Below, in pieces: positions 33,801 to 46,413 of a stretch of DNA of 64,000 nt (position 1 is the first letter of the stretch; each line of letters starts with the position of its first letter). The position numbers and the translations under genes are program-made. The stretch is from Aurelia coerulea (taxonomy: Eukaryota; Cnidaria; Scyphozoa; Semaeostomeae; Ulmaridae): NCBI GenBank assembly GCA_039566865.1, contig CM076948.1:17991001-18055000 (forward strand). Reading direction: 5' to 3'. Below the pieces are notes generated by a model that made no database searches, was not told the DNA's origin, and worked only from the letters and a program-made list of their open reading frames with translations.

Positions 33801-35930
33801 TTTTAGCAGCTACAATTTATCTTATAAAGAGTATTGCACTCATCGGTCTTTAAAACTTTAGTTCTGCAAGTAACTTCTTTTATAGCACTATATTAATGCT
33901 GCAGAAACCATTCTTTGAATCATTACTATAGCCAACAAGTGTTTTCTTTAGTCTAATTTTAGCTTTACTGCATAAACAAACATCGATTTATTAAATGTAT
34001 ATTTTCTCAAAGAAAACCAAATATAAACGGAAAAACTGTGGATTAATATATCTTAGCAGCTACAATTTATCTTAGAAAGAGTGTTGAACTCATCGTTCTT
34101 TAAAACTTTAGTTCTGCAAGTAATTTCTTTTATAGCACTATATTAGTGGCGAAGCGGCCTTTCTTGGAAACATTACTGTAGACATTAGCATTTTTTTAGT
34201 GTCGTTTTATCTTTAATGCATAAACAAACATCGATTAATAAAATGTTTATTTTCTCAAAGAAAACAAAATATAAACACAAAAAGTGTGGATTAACGTACT
34301 TTAGTAGCTACAATCTATATTATAAAGAGCATTGCACTCATCGGCCTTTTAAAACTTTAGTTCTGCAAGTAATTTCTTTTATAGCACTATATTAATGCTG
34401 CAGAAACCATTCTTGGAATCATTACTATAGCCAACAAGTTTTTTCTTTAGTCTAATTTTAGCTTTACTGCATAAACAAACATCGATATATTAAATGTTTA
34501 TTTTCTCAAAGAAAACCAAATATAAACGGAAAAACTGTGGATTAATGTATTTTAGCAGTTACAATTTATCTTATAAAGAGTGTTGAACTCATCGTTCTTT
34601 AAAACTTTAGTTCTGCCAGTAATTTCTTTTATAGCACTATATTAGTGCTAACGCAACCCTTCTTCGAAACATTACTATAGCCAACAAGTTTTTTCTTTAG
34701 TCTAATTTTAGCTTTACTGCATAAACAAACATCGATTAATAAAATGTTTATTTTCTTAAAGAAAACAAAATATAAACACAAAAAGTGTGGGTTAATGATA
34801 CTTTAGTAGCTACAATATATATTATAAAGAGAATTGCACGCATCGTTCTTTAAAACTTTAGTTATGCCAGTAGTTTCTTTTATAGCACTATATTAGTGCT
34901 GCAGCAACCATTCTTGGAAACATTACTATAGACATTAGTTTTTTCTTTAGTCTCATTTTAGCTTTACTGCATAAACAAACATCGATTAATTAAATGTTTA
35001 TTTTCTGAAAGAAAACAAAATATAAACACAAAAAGTGTGGGTTAATGATACTTTAGTAGCTACAATATATATTATAAAGAGAATTGCACGCATCGTTCTT
35101 TAAAACTTTAGTTATGCCAGTAGTTTCTTTTATAGCACTATATTAGTGCTGCAGCAACTATTCTTGGAAACATTACTATAGCCATTAGTTTTTTCTTTAG
35201 TCTCATCTTAGCTTTACTGCATAAACGATAATGGATTAATTAAATAATTTTTCTCTCAAAGTAAACAAAATTTCAAAACAAAAACTGTGGATTGACGCAC
35301 TTTGGTAGCTACAATTTATATTATAAAGAGAATTGCACTCATCTTCCTTTAAAACTTTAGTTCTGCCAGTAACGTCTTTTATAGAACTTTATAGGTGCTG
35401 CAGCAACCATTCTTGGAAACATTACTATAGACATTAGTTTTTTCTTTCGTCTCGTTTTATCTTTACTACATAAACGAACATCGATTAATTAAATAATTTT
35501 TCTCTCAAGAAAAACAAGATATAAACACAAAAAGTATGAGATAAAGTACTTTAGTAGCGACAATTTTATTATAAATAGAATTGCACTAATCTTTCTTTAA
35601 AACTTTAGTTCTGCCAGTAACTTCTTTTATAGCACTATATTAGTGCTGCAGCAACCATTCTTTGAAACATTACTATAGACATTAGTTTTTTCTTTAGTCT
35701 CATTTTAGCTTTACTGCATAAAGAAACATCGATTAATTAAGTGTTTATTTTCTTAAAGAAAACAAAATATAAACACAAAAAGTGTAGTTTAATGTACTTT
35801 AGTAACTACAATTTATATTATAAAGAGATTTGCACTCATCGTTCTTTAAAACTTTAGTTATGCCAGTAATTTCTTTTTTAGCACTATATTAGTGCTGCAG
35901 CAACCATTCTTGGAAACATTGCAAAAGCCA
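33801..35930 (+). repeat. Satellite transition zone between two higher-order families
   Basis: Monomers here are less regular than on either side. Two adjacent monomers are almost identical (GGTTAATGATAC at 34790 and 35040, with ACGCATCG and CAGTAGTTTC in both), a fresh single-monomer duplication. A divergent monomer at about 35220-35400 carries AACGTCTTTTATAG and GAACTTTATAGG, variants that recur only further right (44340, 56070, 58310, 59310). No genes are seen. Confidence 0.85.
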
Positions 35931-38900
35931 TTAGTTTTTTCCTTAGTCTCATTTTAGCTTTACTGCATAAACAAACATCCCTTAATAAAATGTTTATTTT
36001 CTTAAAGAAAACAAAATATAAACACAAAAAGTGTGGGTTAACGTACTTTAGTAGCTACAAATTATATTATAAAGAGAACTGCACTCATCGTTCTTTAAAA
36101 CTTTAGTTCTGCCAGTAACTTCTTTTATAGCAATATATTAGTGCTGCAGCAAACATTCTTGGAAACATTACTATAGACATTAGTTTTGTCTTTAGTCTCA
36201 TTTTAGCTTTACTGCATAAAGAAACATCGATTAATTAAATGTTTATTTTCTTAAAGAAAACAAAATATAAACACAAAAAGTGTAGTTTAATGTACTTTAG
36301 TAACTACAATTTATATTATAAAGAGATTTGCACTCATCGTTCTTTAAAACTTTAGTTATGCCAGTAATTTCTTTTTTAGCACTATATTAGTGCTGCAGCA
36401 ACCATTCTTGGAAACATTGCTATAGCCATTAGTTTTTTCCTTAGTCTCATTTTAGCTTTACTGCATAAACAAACATCCATTAATAAAATGTTTATTTTCT
36501 TAAAGAAAACAAAATATAAACACAAAAAGTGTGGGTTAACGTACTTTAGTAGCTACAAATTATATTTATAAAGAGAACTGTGCTCATCGTTCTTTAAAAA
36601 ACTTTAGTTCTGCCAGTAACTTCTTCTATAGTACTATATTAGTGCTGCAGCAACCATTCTTGGAAACATTACTATAGATATTAGTTTTCTCTTTAGTCTC
36701 ATTATTGCTTTACTGCATAAACAAACATCGATTTATTAAATGTTTATTTTCTAAAATAAAACAAAATATAATCACAAAAAGTTTTAGTTAACGTACTTTA
36801 GTAGCTACAATTTATATTATAAAGAGAATTGCACTCATCGTTCTTTAAAACTTTAGTTCTGCCAGTAATTTCTTTTATAGCACTCTATTAGTGCTGCAGC
36901 AACCCTTCTTGGAAAAATTACTATAGCCATTAGTTTTTTCCTTAGTCTCATTTCCTTAGTCTCACTGCATAAGCAAACATCCATTAATAAAATGTTTATT
37001 TTCTTAAAGAAAACAAAATATAAACACAAAAAGTGTGGGTTAACGTACTTTAGTAGCTACAATTTACATTATAAAGAGAATTGCACACGTCGTTCTTTAA
37101 AACTTTAGTTCGGCCAGTAACTTCTTTAATAGCACTCTATTAGTGCTGCAGCAACCTTTCTTAGAAGCGTTACTATAGACATTAGTTTTTTCTTTAGTCT
37201 CATTTTAGCTTTACTGCATAAACAAACATCCATTAATAAAATGTTTATTTTCTTAAAGAAAACAAAATATAAACACAAAAAGTGTGGGTTAACGTACTTT
37301 AGTAGCTACAAATTATATTATAAAGAGAACTGTGCTCATCGTTCTTTAAAACTTTAGTTCTGCCAGTAACTTCTTCTATAGTACTATATTAGTGCTGCAG
37401 CAACCATTCTTGGAAACATTACTATAGATATTAGTTTTCTCTTTAGTCTCATTATTGCTTTACTGCATAAACAAACATCGATTTATTAAATGTTTATTTT
37501 CTAAAATAAAACAAAATATAAACACAAAAAGTTTTAGTTAACGTACTTTAGTAGCTACAATTTATATTATAAAGAGAATTGCACTCATCGTTCTTTAAAA
37601 CTTTAGTTCTGCCAGTAATTTCTTTTATAGCACTCTATTAGTGCTGCAGCAACCCTTCTTGGAAACATTACTATAGCCATTAGTTTTTTCTTTAGTCTCA
37701 TTTTAACTTTACTGCATAAACAAACATCTATTAATAAAATGTTTATTTTCTCAAGCAAAACAAGATATAAACACAAAATGTGTGAGTTAACGTACTTTAG
37801 TAGCCACAATTTATATTATAAAAAGTATTGCACTCATCGTTCTTTAAAACTTTAGTTCGGCCAGTAACTTCTTTAATAGCACTCTATTAGTGCTGCAGCA
37901 ACCCTTCTTGGAAACATTAATATAGACATTAGTTTTTTCATTAGTCTCATTTTAGCTTTACTGCATCAACAAACATCGATTAATTAAATGATTATTTTCT
38001 CAAGGAAAACGAAATATAAACGGAAAAACTGTAGATTAATGTATTTTAGCAGCTATAATTTATCTTATAAAGAGTATTGCACTCATCGGGCTTTAAAACT
38101 TTAGTTCTGCAAGTAATTTCTTTTATAGCACTATATTAATGCTGCAGCAACCATTCTGAGAATCATTACTATAGCCATTAGTTTTTTCTTTAGTCTCATT
38201 TTATCATCTTTATTGCATAAACAAACATCGATTAATTAGATGTTTATTTTCTAAAATAAAACAAAATATAATCACAAAAAGTTTTAGTTAACGTACTTTA
38301 GTAGCTACAATTTATATTATAAAGAGTATTGCACTCATCGTTCTTTAAAGCTTTAGTTCTGCCAGTAACTTCTTTTATAGCACTATATTAGTGCTGCAGC
38401 AAACATTCTTGGAAACATTACTATAGACATTAGTTTTGTCTTTAGTCTCATTTTAGCTTTACTGCATAAACAAACATCGATTAATTAAATGTTTATTTTC
38501 TTAAAGAAAACAAAATATAAACAAAAAAGTGTAGTTTAATGTACTTTAGTAACTACAATTTATATTATAAAGAGATTTGCACTCATCGTTCTTGAAAACT
38601 TTAGTTATGCCAGTAACTTCTTTAATAGCACTCTATTAGTGCTGCAGCAACCCTTCTTAGAAGCGTTACTATAGACATTAGTTTTTTCTTTAGTCTCATT
38701 TTAGCTTTACTGCATAAACAAACATCCATTAATAAAATGTTTATTTTCTTAAAGAAAACAAAATATAAACACAAAAAGTGTGGGTTAACGTACTTTAGTA
38801 GCTACAAATTATATTATAAAGAGAACTGTGCTCATCGTTCTTTAAAACTTTAGTTCTGCCAGTAACTTCTTCTATAGTACTATATTAGTGCTGCAGCAAC

Positions 38901-41900
38901 CATTCTTGGAAACATTACTATAGATATTAGTTTTCTCTTTAGTCTCATTATTGCTTTACTGCATAAACAAACATCGATTTATTAAATGTTTATTTTCTAA
39001 AATAAAACAAAATATAAACACAAAAAGTGTGAGTTAACGTACTTTAGTAGCTACAATTTATATTATAAAGAGAATTGCACTCATCGTTCTTTAAAACTTT
39101 AATTCTGCCAGTAATTTCTTCTATAGCACTCTATTAGTGCTGCAGCAACCCTTCTTGGAAACATTACTATAGCCATTAGTTTTTTCTTTAGTCTCATTTT
39201 AACTTTACTGCATAAACAAACATCTATTAATAAAATGTTTATTTTCTCAAGCAAAACAAGATATAAACACAAAATGTGTGAGTTAACGTACTTTAGTAGC
39301 CACAATTTATATTATTAAAAGTATTGCACTCATCGTTCTTTAAAACTTTAGTTCGGCCAGTAACTTCTTTAATAGCACTCTATTAGTGCTGCAGCAACCC
39401 TTCTTGGAAACATTAATATAGACATTAGTTTTTTCATTAGTCTCATTTTAGCTTTACTGCATCAACAAACATCGATTAATTAAATGATTATTTTCTCAAG
39501 GAAAACAAAATATAAACGGAAAAACTGTGGATTAATGTATTTTAGCAGCTACAATTTATCTTATAAAGAGTATTGCACTCATCGGGCTTTAAAACTTTAG
39601 TTCTGCAAGTAATTTCTTTTATAGCACTATATTAATGCTGCAGCAACCATTCTGAGAATCATTACTATAGCCATTAGTTTTTTCTTTAGTCTCATTTTAT
39701 CATCTTTATTGCATAAACAAACATCGATTAATTAGATGTTTATTTTCTCAAAGAAAACAAAATATAAACACAAAAAGTGTGGGTTAAGGTACTTTAGTAG
39801 CTACAATTTTCATTATAAAGAGAATTGCACTCATCGTTCTTTAAAACTTTAGTTCTGCCAGTAATTTATTTTAAAGCACTCTATTAGTGCTGCAGCAACC
39901 CTTCTTGGAAACATTATTATAGCCATTAGTTCTTTCCTTAGTCTCATTTTAGCTTTACTGCATAAACAAACATCGATTAATAAAATGTTTATTTTCTTGA
40001 AGAAAACAAAATATAAACACAAAAAGTGTGGGTTAACGTACTTTAGTAGCTACAATTTATATTATAAAGAGAATTGCACTCATCGTTCTTTAAAACTTTA
40101 GTTCTGCCAGTAACTTCTTTAATAGCACTCTATTAGTGCTACAGCAACCCTTCTTGGAAATGTTACTATAGACATTAGTTTTTTCTTTTGTCTCCTTTTA
40201 ATTTTACTGCATTAACAAACATCGATATATTAAATGTTTATTTTCTCAAAGAAAACCAAATATAAACGGAAAAAGTGTGGGTTAACGTACTTTAGTAGCT
40301 ACTATTTATATTATGCAGAGAATTGCACTCATCGTTCTTTAAAACTTTAGTTATGCCAGTAACTTCTTTAATAGCACTCTATTAGTGCTGCAGCAACCCT
40401 TCTTGGAAATATTACTATAGACATTAGCTTTTTCTTTTGTCTCGTTTTAACTTTACTGCATTAACAAACATCGATTAATTAGATGTTTATTTTCTCAAAG
40501 AAAACAAAATATAAACACAAAAAGTGTGGGTTAAGGTACTTTAGTAGCTTACTAAGGTACTTTAATTTTCATTATAAAGAGAATTGCACTCATCGTTCTT
40601 TAAAACTTTAGTTCAGCCAGTAATTTATTTTAAAGCACTCTATTAGTGCTGCAGCAACCCTTCTTGGAAACATTATTATAGCCATTAGTTCTTTCCTTAG
40701 TCTCATTTTAGCTTTACTGCATAAACAAACATCGATTAATAAAATGTTTTTAATTTCTTGAAGAAAACAAAATATAAACACAAAAAGTGTGGGTTAACGT
40801 ACTTTAGTAGCTACAATTTATATTATAAAGAGAATTGCACTCATCGTTCTTTAAAACTTTAGTTCTGCCAGTAACTTCTTTAATAGCACTCTATTAGTGC
40901 TGCAGCAACCCTTCTTGGAAATATTACTATAGACATTAGTTTTTTCTTTTGTCTCATTTTAATTTTACTGCATTAACAAACATCGATATATTAAATGTTT
41001 ATTTTCTCAAAGAAAACCAAATATAAACGGAAAAAGTGTGGGTTAACGTACTTTAGTAGCTACTATTTATATTATGCAGAGAATTGCACTCATCGTTCTT
41101 TAAAACTTTAGTTATGCCAGTAACTTCTTTAATAGCACTCTATTAGTGCTGCAGCAACCCTTCTTGGAAATATTACTATAGACATTAGCTTTTTCTTTTG
41201 TCTCGTTTTAACTTTACTGCATTAACAAACATCGATATATTAAATGTTTATTTTCTCAAAGAAAACAAAATATAAACGGAAAAACTGTGGATTAATGTAT
41301 TTTAGCAGCTACAACTTATCTTATAAAGAGAATTGCACTCATCGTTCTTTAAAGCGTTAGTTCTGCCAGTAATTTATTTTAAAATACTCTATAAGTGCTG
41401 CAGCAACCCTTCTTGGAAACATTATTATAGCCATTAGTTTTTTCTTTAGTCTCATTTTAGCTTTACTGCATAAACAAACATCGATTAATAAAATGTTTAT
41501 TTTCTTTAAGAAAACAAAATATAAACACAAAAAGTGTGGGTTAACCTACTTTAATAGCTACAATTTATCTTATAAAGAGAATTGCACTCATCGTTCTTTA
41601 AAGCGTTAGTTCTGCCAGTAATTTATTTTAAAATACTCTATTAGTGCTGCAGCAACCCTTCTTGGAAACATTACTATAGCAATTAGTTCTTTCTTTAGTC
41701 TCATTTTAGCTTTACTGCATAAACAAACATCGATTAATAAAATGTTTATTTTCTTAAAGAAAATAAAATATAAACACAAAAAGTGTGGGTTAAGGTACTT
41801 TAGTAGCTACAATTTTCATTATAAAGAGAATTGCACTCATCGTTCTTTAAAACTTTAGTTCTGCCAGTAATTTATTTTAAAGCACTCTATTAGTGCTGCA

Positions 41901-44900
41901 GCAACCCTTCTTGGAAACATTATTATAGCCATTAGTTCTTTCCTTAGTCTCATTTTAGCTTTACTGCATAAACAAACATCGATTAATAAAATGTTTATTT
42001 TCTTGAAGAAAACAAAATATAAACACAAAAAGTGTGGGTTAACGTACTTTAGTAGCTACAATTTATATTATAAAGAGAATTGCACTCATCGTTCTTTAAA
42101 ACTTTAGTTCTGCCAGTAACTTCTTTAATAGCACTCTATTCGTGCTACAGCAACCCTTCTTGGAAATATTACTATAGACATTAGTTTTTTCTTTTGTCTC
42201 ATTTTAATTTTACTGCATTAACAAACATCGATATATTAAATGTTTATTTTCTCAAAGAAAACCAAATATAAACGGAAAAAGTGTGGGTTAACGTACTTTA
42301 GTAGCTACTATTTATATTATGCAGAGAATTGCACTCATCGTTCTTTAAAACTTTAGTTCTGCCAGTAATTTCTTTAATAGCACTCTATTAGTGCTGCAGC
42401 AACCCTTCTTGGAAATATTACTATAGACATTAGCTTTTTCTTTTGTCTCGTTTTAACTTTACTGCATTAACAAACATCGATTAATTAGATGTTTATTTTC
42501 TCAAAGAAAACAAAATATAAACACAAAAAGTGTGGGTTAACGTACTTTATTAGCTACAATTATCATTATAAAGAGAATTGCACTCATCGTTCTTTAAAAC
42601 TTTAGTTCTGCCAGTAATTTATTTTAAAGCACTCTATTAGTGCTGCAGCAACCCTTCTTGGAAACATTATTATAGCCATTAGTTCTTTCCTTAGTCTCAT
42701 TTTAGCTTTACTGCATAAACAAACATCGATTAATAAAATGTTTATTTTCTTGAAGAAAACAAAATATAAACACAAAAAGTGTGGGTTAACGTACTTTAGT
42801 AGCTACAATTTATATTATAAAGAGAATTGCACTCATCGTTCTTTAAAACTTTAGTTCTGCCAGTAACTTCTTTAATAGCACTCTATTAGTGCTACAGCAA
42901 CCCTTCTTGGAAATATTACTATAGACATTAGTTTTTTCTTTTGTCTCCTTTTAATTTTACTGCATTAACAATCATCGATATATTAAATGTTTATTTTCTC
43001 AAAGAAAACCAAATATAATCACGGAAAAAGTGTGGGTTAACGTACTTTAGTAGCTACTATTTATATTATGCAGAGAATTGCACTCATCGTTCTTTAAAAC
43101 TTTAGTTATGCCAGTAACTTCTTTAATAGCACTCTATTAGTGCTGCAGCAACCCTTCTTGGAAATATTACTATAGACATTAGCTTTTTCTTTTGTCTCAT
43201 TTTAGCTTTACTGCATAAACAAACATCGATTAATAAAATGTTTATTTTCTTAAAGAAAACAAAATATAAACACAAAAAGTGTGGGTTAACCTACTTTAGT
43301 AGCTACAATTTATCTTATAAAGAGAATTGCACTCATCGTTCTTTAAAGCGTTAGTTCTGCCAGTAATTTATTTTAAAATACTCTATTAGTGCTGCAGCAA
43401 CCCTTCTTGGAAACATTACTATAGCAATTAGTTCTTTCTTTAGTCTCATTTTAGCTTTACTGCATAAACAAACATCGATTAATAAAATGTTTATTTTCTT
43501 AAAGAAAATAAAATATAAACACAAAAAGTGTGGGTTAACCTACTTTAGTAGCTACAATTTATATTATAAAGAGAATTGCACTCATCGTTCTTTAAAACTT
43601 TAGTTCTGCCAGTAATTTCTTTTATAGCACTCTATTAGTGCTGCAGCAACCCTTCTTGGAAACATTACTATAGCAATTAGTTCTTTCTTTAGTCTCATTT
43701 TAGCTTTACTGCATAAACAAACATCGATTAATAAAATGTTTATTTTCTTAAAGAAAATAAAATATAAACCCAAAAAGTGTGGGTTAACGTACTTTAGTAG
43801 CTACTATTTATATTATGCAGAGAATTGCACTCATCGTTCTTTAAAGCGTTAGTTCTGCCAGTAATTTATTTTAAAATACTCTATAAGTGCTGCAGCAACC
43901 CTTCTTGGAAACATTATTATAGCCATTAGTATTTTCTTTAGTCTCATTTTAGCTTTACTGCATAAACAAACATCAATTAATAAAATGTTTATTTTCTTAA
44001 AGAAAACAAAATATAAACACAAAAAGTGTGGGTTAACCTACTTTAGTAGCTACAATTTATATTATAAAGAGAATTGCACTCATCGTTCTTTAAAACTTTA
44101 GTTCTGCCAGTAATTTCTTTTATAGCACTCTATTAGTGCTGCAGCAACCCTTCTTGGAAACATTACTATAGCAATTAGTTTTTTCTTTAGTCTCATTTTA
44201 GCTTTACTGCATAAACAAACATCGATTAATAAAATGTTCATTTTCTTAAAGAAAACAAAATATAAACACAAAAAGTGTGGGTTAACGTAATTTAGTAGCT
44301 AAAATTAATATTATAAAGAGAATTGCACTCATCTTCCTTTAAAACTTTAGTTCTGCCAGTAACGTCTTTTATAGAACTTTATAGGTGCTGCAGCAACCAT
44401 TCTTGGAAACATTACTATAGACATTAGTTTTTTCTTTCGTCTCGTTTTATCTTTACTACATAAACGAACATCGATTAATTAAATAATTTTTCTCTCAAGA
44501 AAAACAAGATATAAACACAAAAAGTGTGAGATAAAGTACTTTAGTAGCGACAATTTTATTATAAATAGAATTGCACTAATCTTTCTTTAAAACTTTAGTT
44601 CTGCCAGTAACTTCTTTTATAGCACTATATTAGTGCTGCAGCAACCATTCTTGGAAACATTAATATAGACATTAGTTTTTTCTTAAGTCTCATTTTAGCT
44701 TTACTGCATAAACATACATCGATTAATTAAATGTTTATTTTCTCAAAGAAAACAAAATATAAACATAAAAAGTGTGGGTTAACGTACTTTAGTAGCTACA
44801 ATTTATATTATAAAGAGAATGGCACTCATCGTTCTTCAAAACTCTAGTTCTGCAACTAATTTCTTTTATAGCACTATATTAGTGCTGCAGCACCCCTTCT

Positions 44901-46413
44901 TGGAAACATTGCTATAGCCATTAGTTTTTTCTTTAGTCTCATTTTAGCTTTACTGCATAAAGAAACATCGATTAATAAAATGTTTATTTTCTCAAAGAAA
45001 GCAAAATATCAACACAAAAAGTTTGGATTAGCGTAACGTAGTAGCTACAATTTATATTATAAAGAGAATTGCGCTCATCGCTCTCCGAAACTTTAGTGCT
45101 GCAAGTAACTTCTTTTATAGCATTATATTAGTGCAGCAGCAACCATTCTTGGAAACATTGCTATAGCCATTATTTTTTTCTTTAGTCTCATTTTAGCTTT
45201 ACTGCATAAACAAGAATCTATTAATTAAATGTTTATCTCTCAAAGAACACAAAATATAAACAAAAAAAGTGTAGGTTAACGTACTTTAGCATTTACAATT
45301 TATATTATAAAGGGAACTGCACTCATCGTTCTTTAAAACTTTAGTTCTGCCAGTAACTTCTTTTATAGCACTATATTAGTGCTGCAGCAACCATTCTTGG
45401 AAACATTACTATAGACATTAGTTTTTTCTTTAGTCTCATTTTAGCTTTACTGCATAAACAAACATCCATTAATAAAATGTTTATTTTCTTAAAGAAAACA
45501 AAATATAAACACAAAAAGTGTGGGTTAACGTACTTTAGTAGCTACAAATTATATTATAAAGAGAACTGCACTCATCGTTCTTTAAAACTTTAGTTCTGCC
45601 AGTAACTTCTTCTATAGCACTATATTAGTGCTGCAGCAACCCTTCTTAGAAGCGTTACTATAGACATTAGTTTTTTCTTTAGTCTCATTTTAGCTTTACT
45701 GCATAAACAAACATCCATTAATAAAATGTTTAGTTTCTTAAAGAAAACAAAATATAAACACAAAAAGTGTGGGTTAACCTACTTTAGTAGCTACAATTTA
45801 TATTATAAAGAGAATTGCACTCATCGTTCTTTAAAACTTTAGTTCTGCCAGTAATTTCTTTTATAGCACTCTATTAGTGTTGCAGCAACCCTTCTTGGAA
45901 ACATTACTATAGCAATTAGTTCTTTCTTTAGTCTCATTTTAGCTTTACTGCATAAACAAACATCGATTAATAAAATGTTTATTTTCTTAAAGAAAATAAA
46001 ATATAAACACAAAAAGTGTGGGTTAACCTACTTTAGTAGCTACAATTTATATTATAAAGAGAATTGCACTCATCGTTCTTTAAAACTTTAGTTCTGCCAG
46101 TAATTTCTTTTATAGCACTCTATTAGTGCTGCAGCAACCCTTCTTGGAAACATTACTATAGCAATTAGTTCTTTCTTTAGTCTCATTTTAGCTTTACTGC
46201 ATAAACAAACATCGATTAATAAAATGTTTATTTTCTTAAAGAAAATAAAATATAAACACAAAAAGTGTGGGTTAACGTACTTTAGTAGCTACTATTTATA
46301 TTATGCAGAGAATTGCACTCATCGTTCTTTAAAGCGTTAGTTCTGCCAGTAATTTATTTTAAAATACTCTATAAGTGCTGCAGCAACCCTTCTTGGAAAC
46401 ATTACTATAGCAA
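35931..46413 (+). repeat. Giant satellite higher-order unit, copy 1 (42 monomers)
   Basis: Marker pairs show that this block repeats immediately to its right. TTTCCTTAGT (from a local 14-bp duplication) is at 36951 and 47434. TCTGAG is at 38155 and 48638. Both give an offset of 10483 bp, which is 42 monomers. Further right the offset grows to 11728 (39651 to 51379, 38521 to 50249, 40551 to 52279), owing to five extra monomers in copy 2. Homology starts at about 35931, where the partner begins at 46414. No genes are seen; short frames here are satellite by-products. Confidence 0.85.

Noticed and set aside
37603..37809. 68-residue reading frame repeated at 37603, 39099, 48086, 50827 and (shortened) 62341
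   Set aside because: It lies wholly inside one satellite monomer variant. Copies match because the giant unit was duplicated, and changes are not biased toward silent sites. No start context or coding signal supports a gene.
38087..38100. CENP-B box-like TTGCACTCATCGGG in one monomer type
   Set aside because: The box needs TTCG, seven bases with a central A, then CGGG. Here the first block is TTGC and the spacing is six, so it does not match.
45000..45300. Second mobile element suspected from divergent monomers (GCGCTCATCGCTCTCCG, GTTTATCTCTC)
   Set aside because: The 249-bp register and all landmark motifs continue without a break. These are diverged monomers that recur at 56540, 58790 and 60020.
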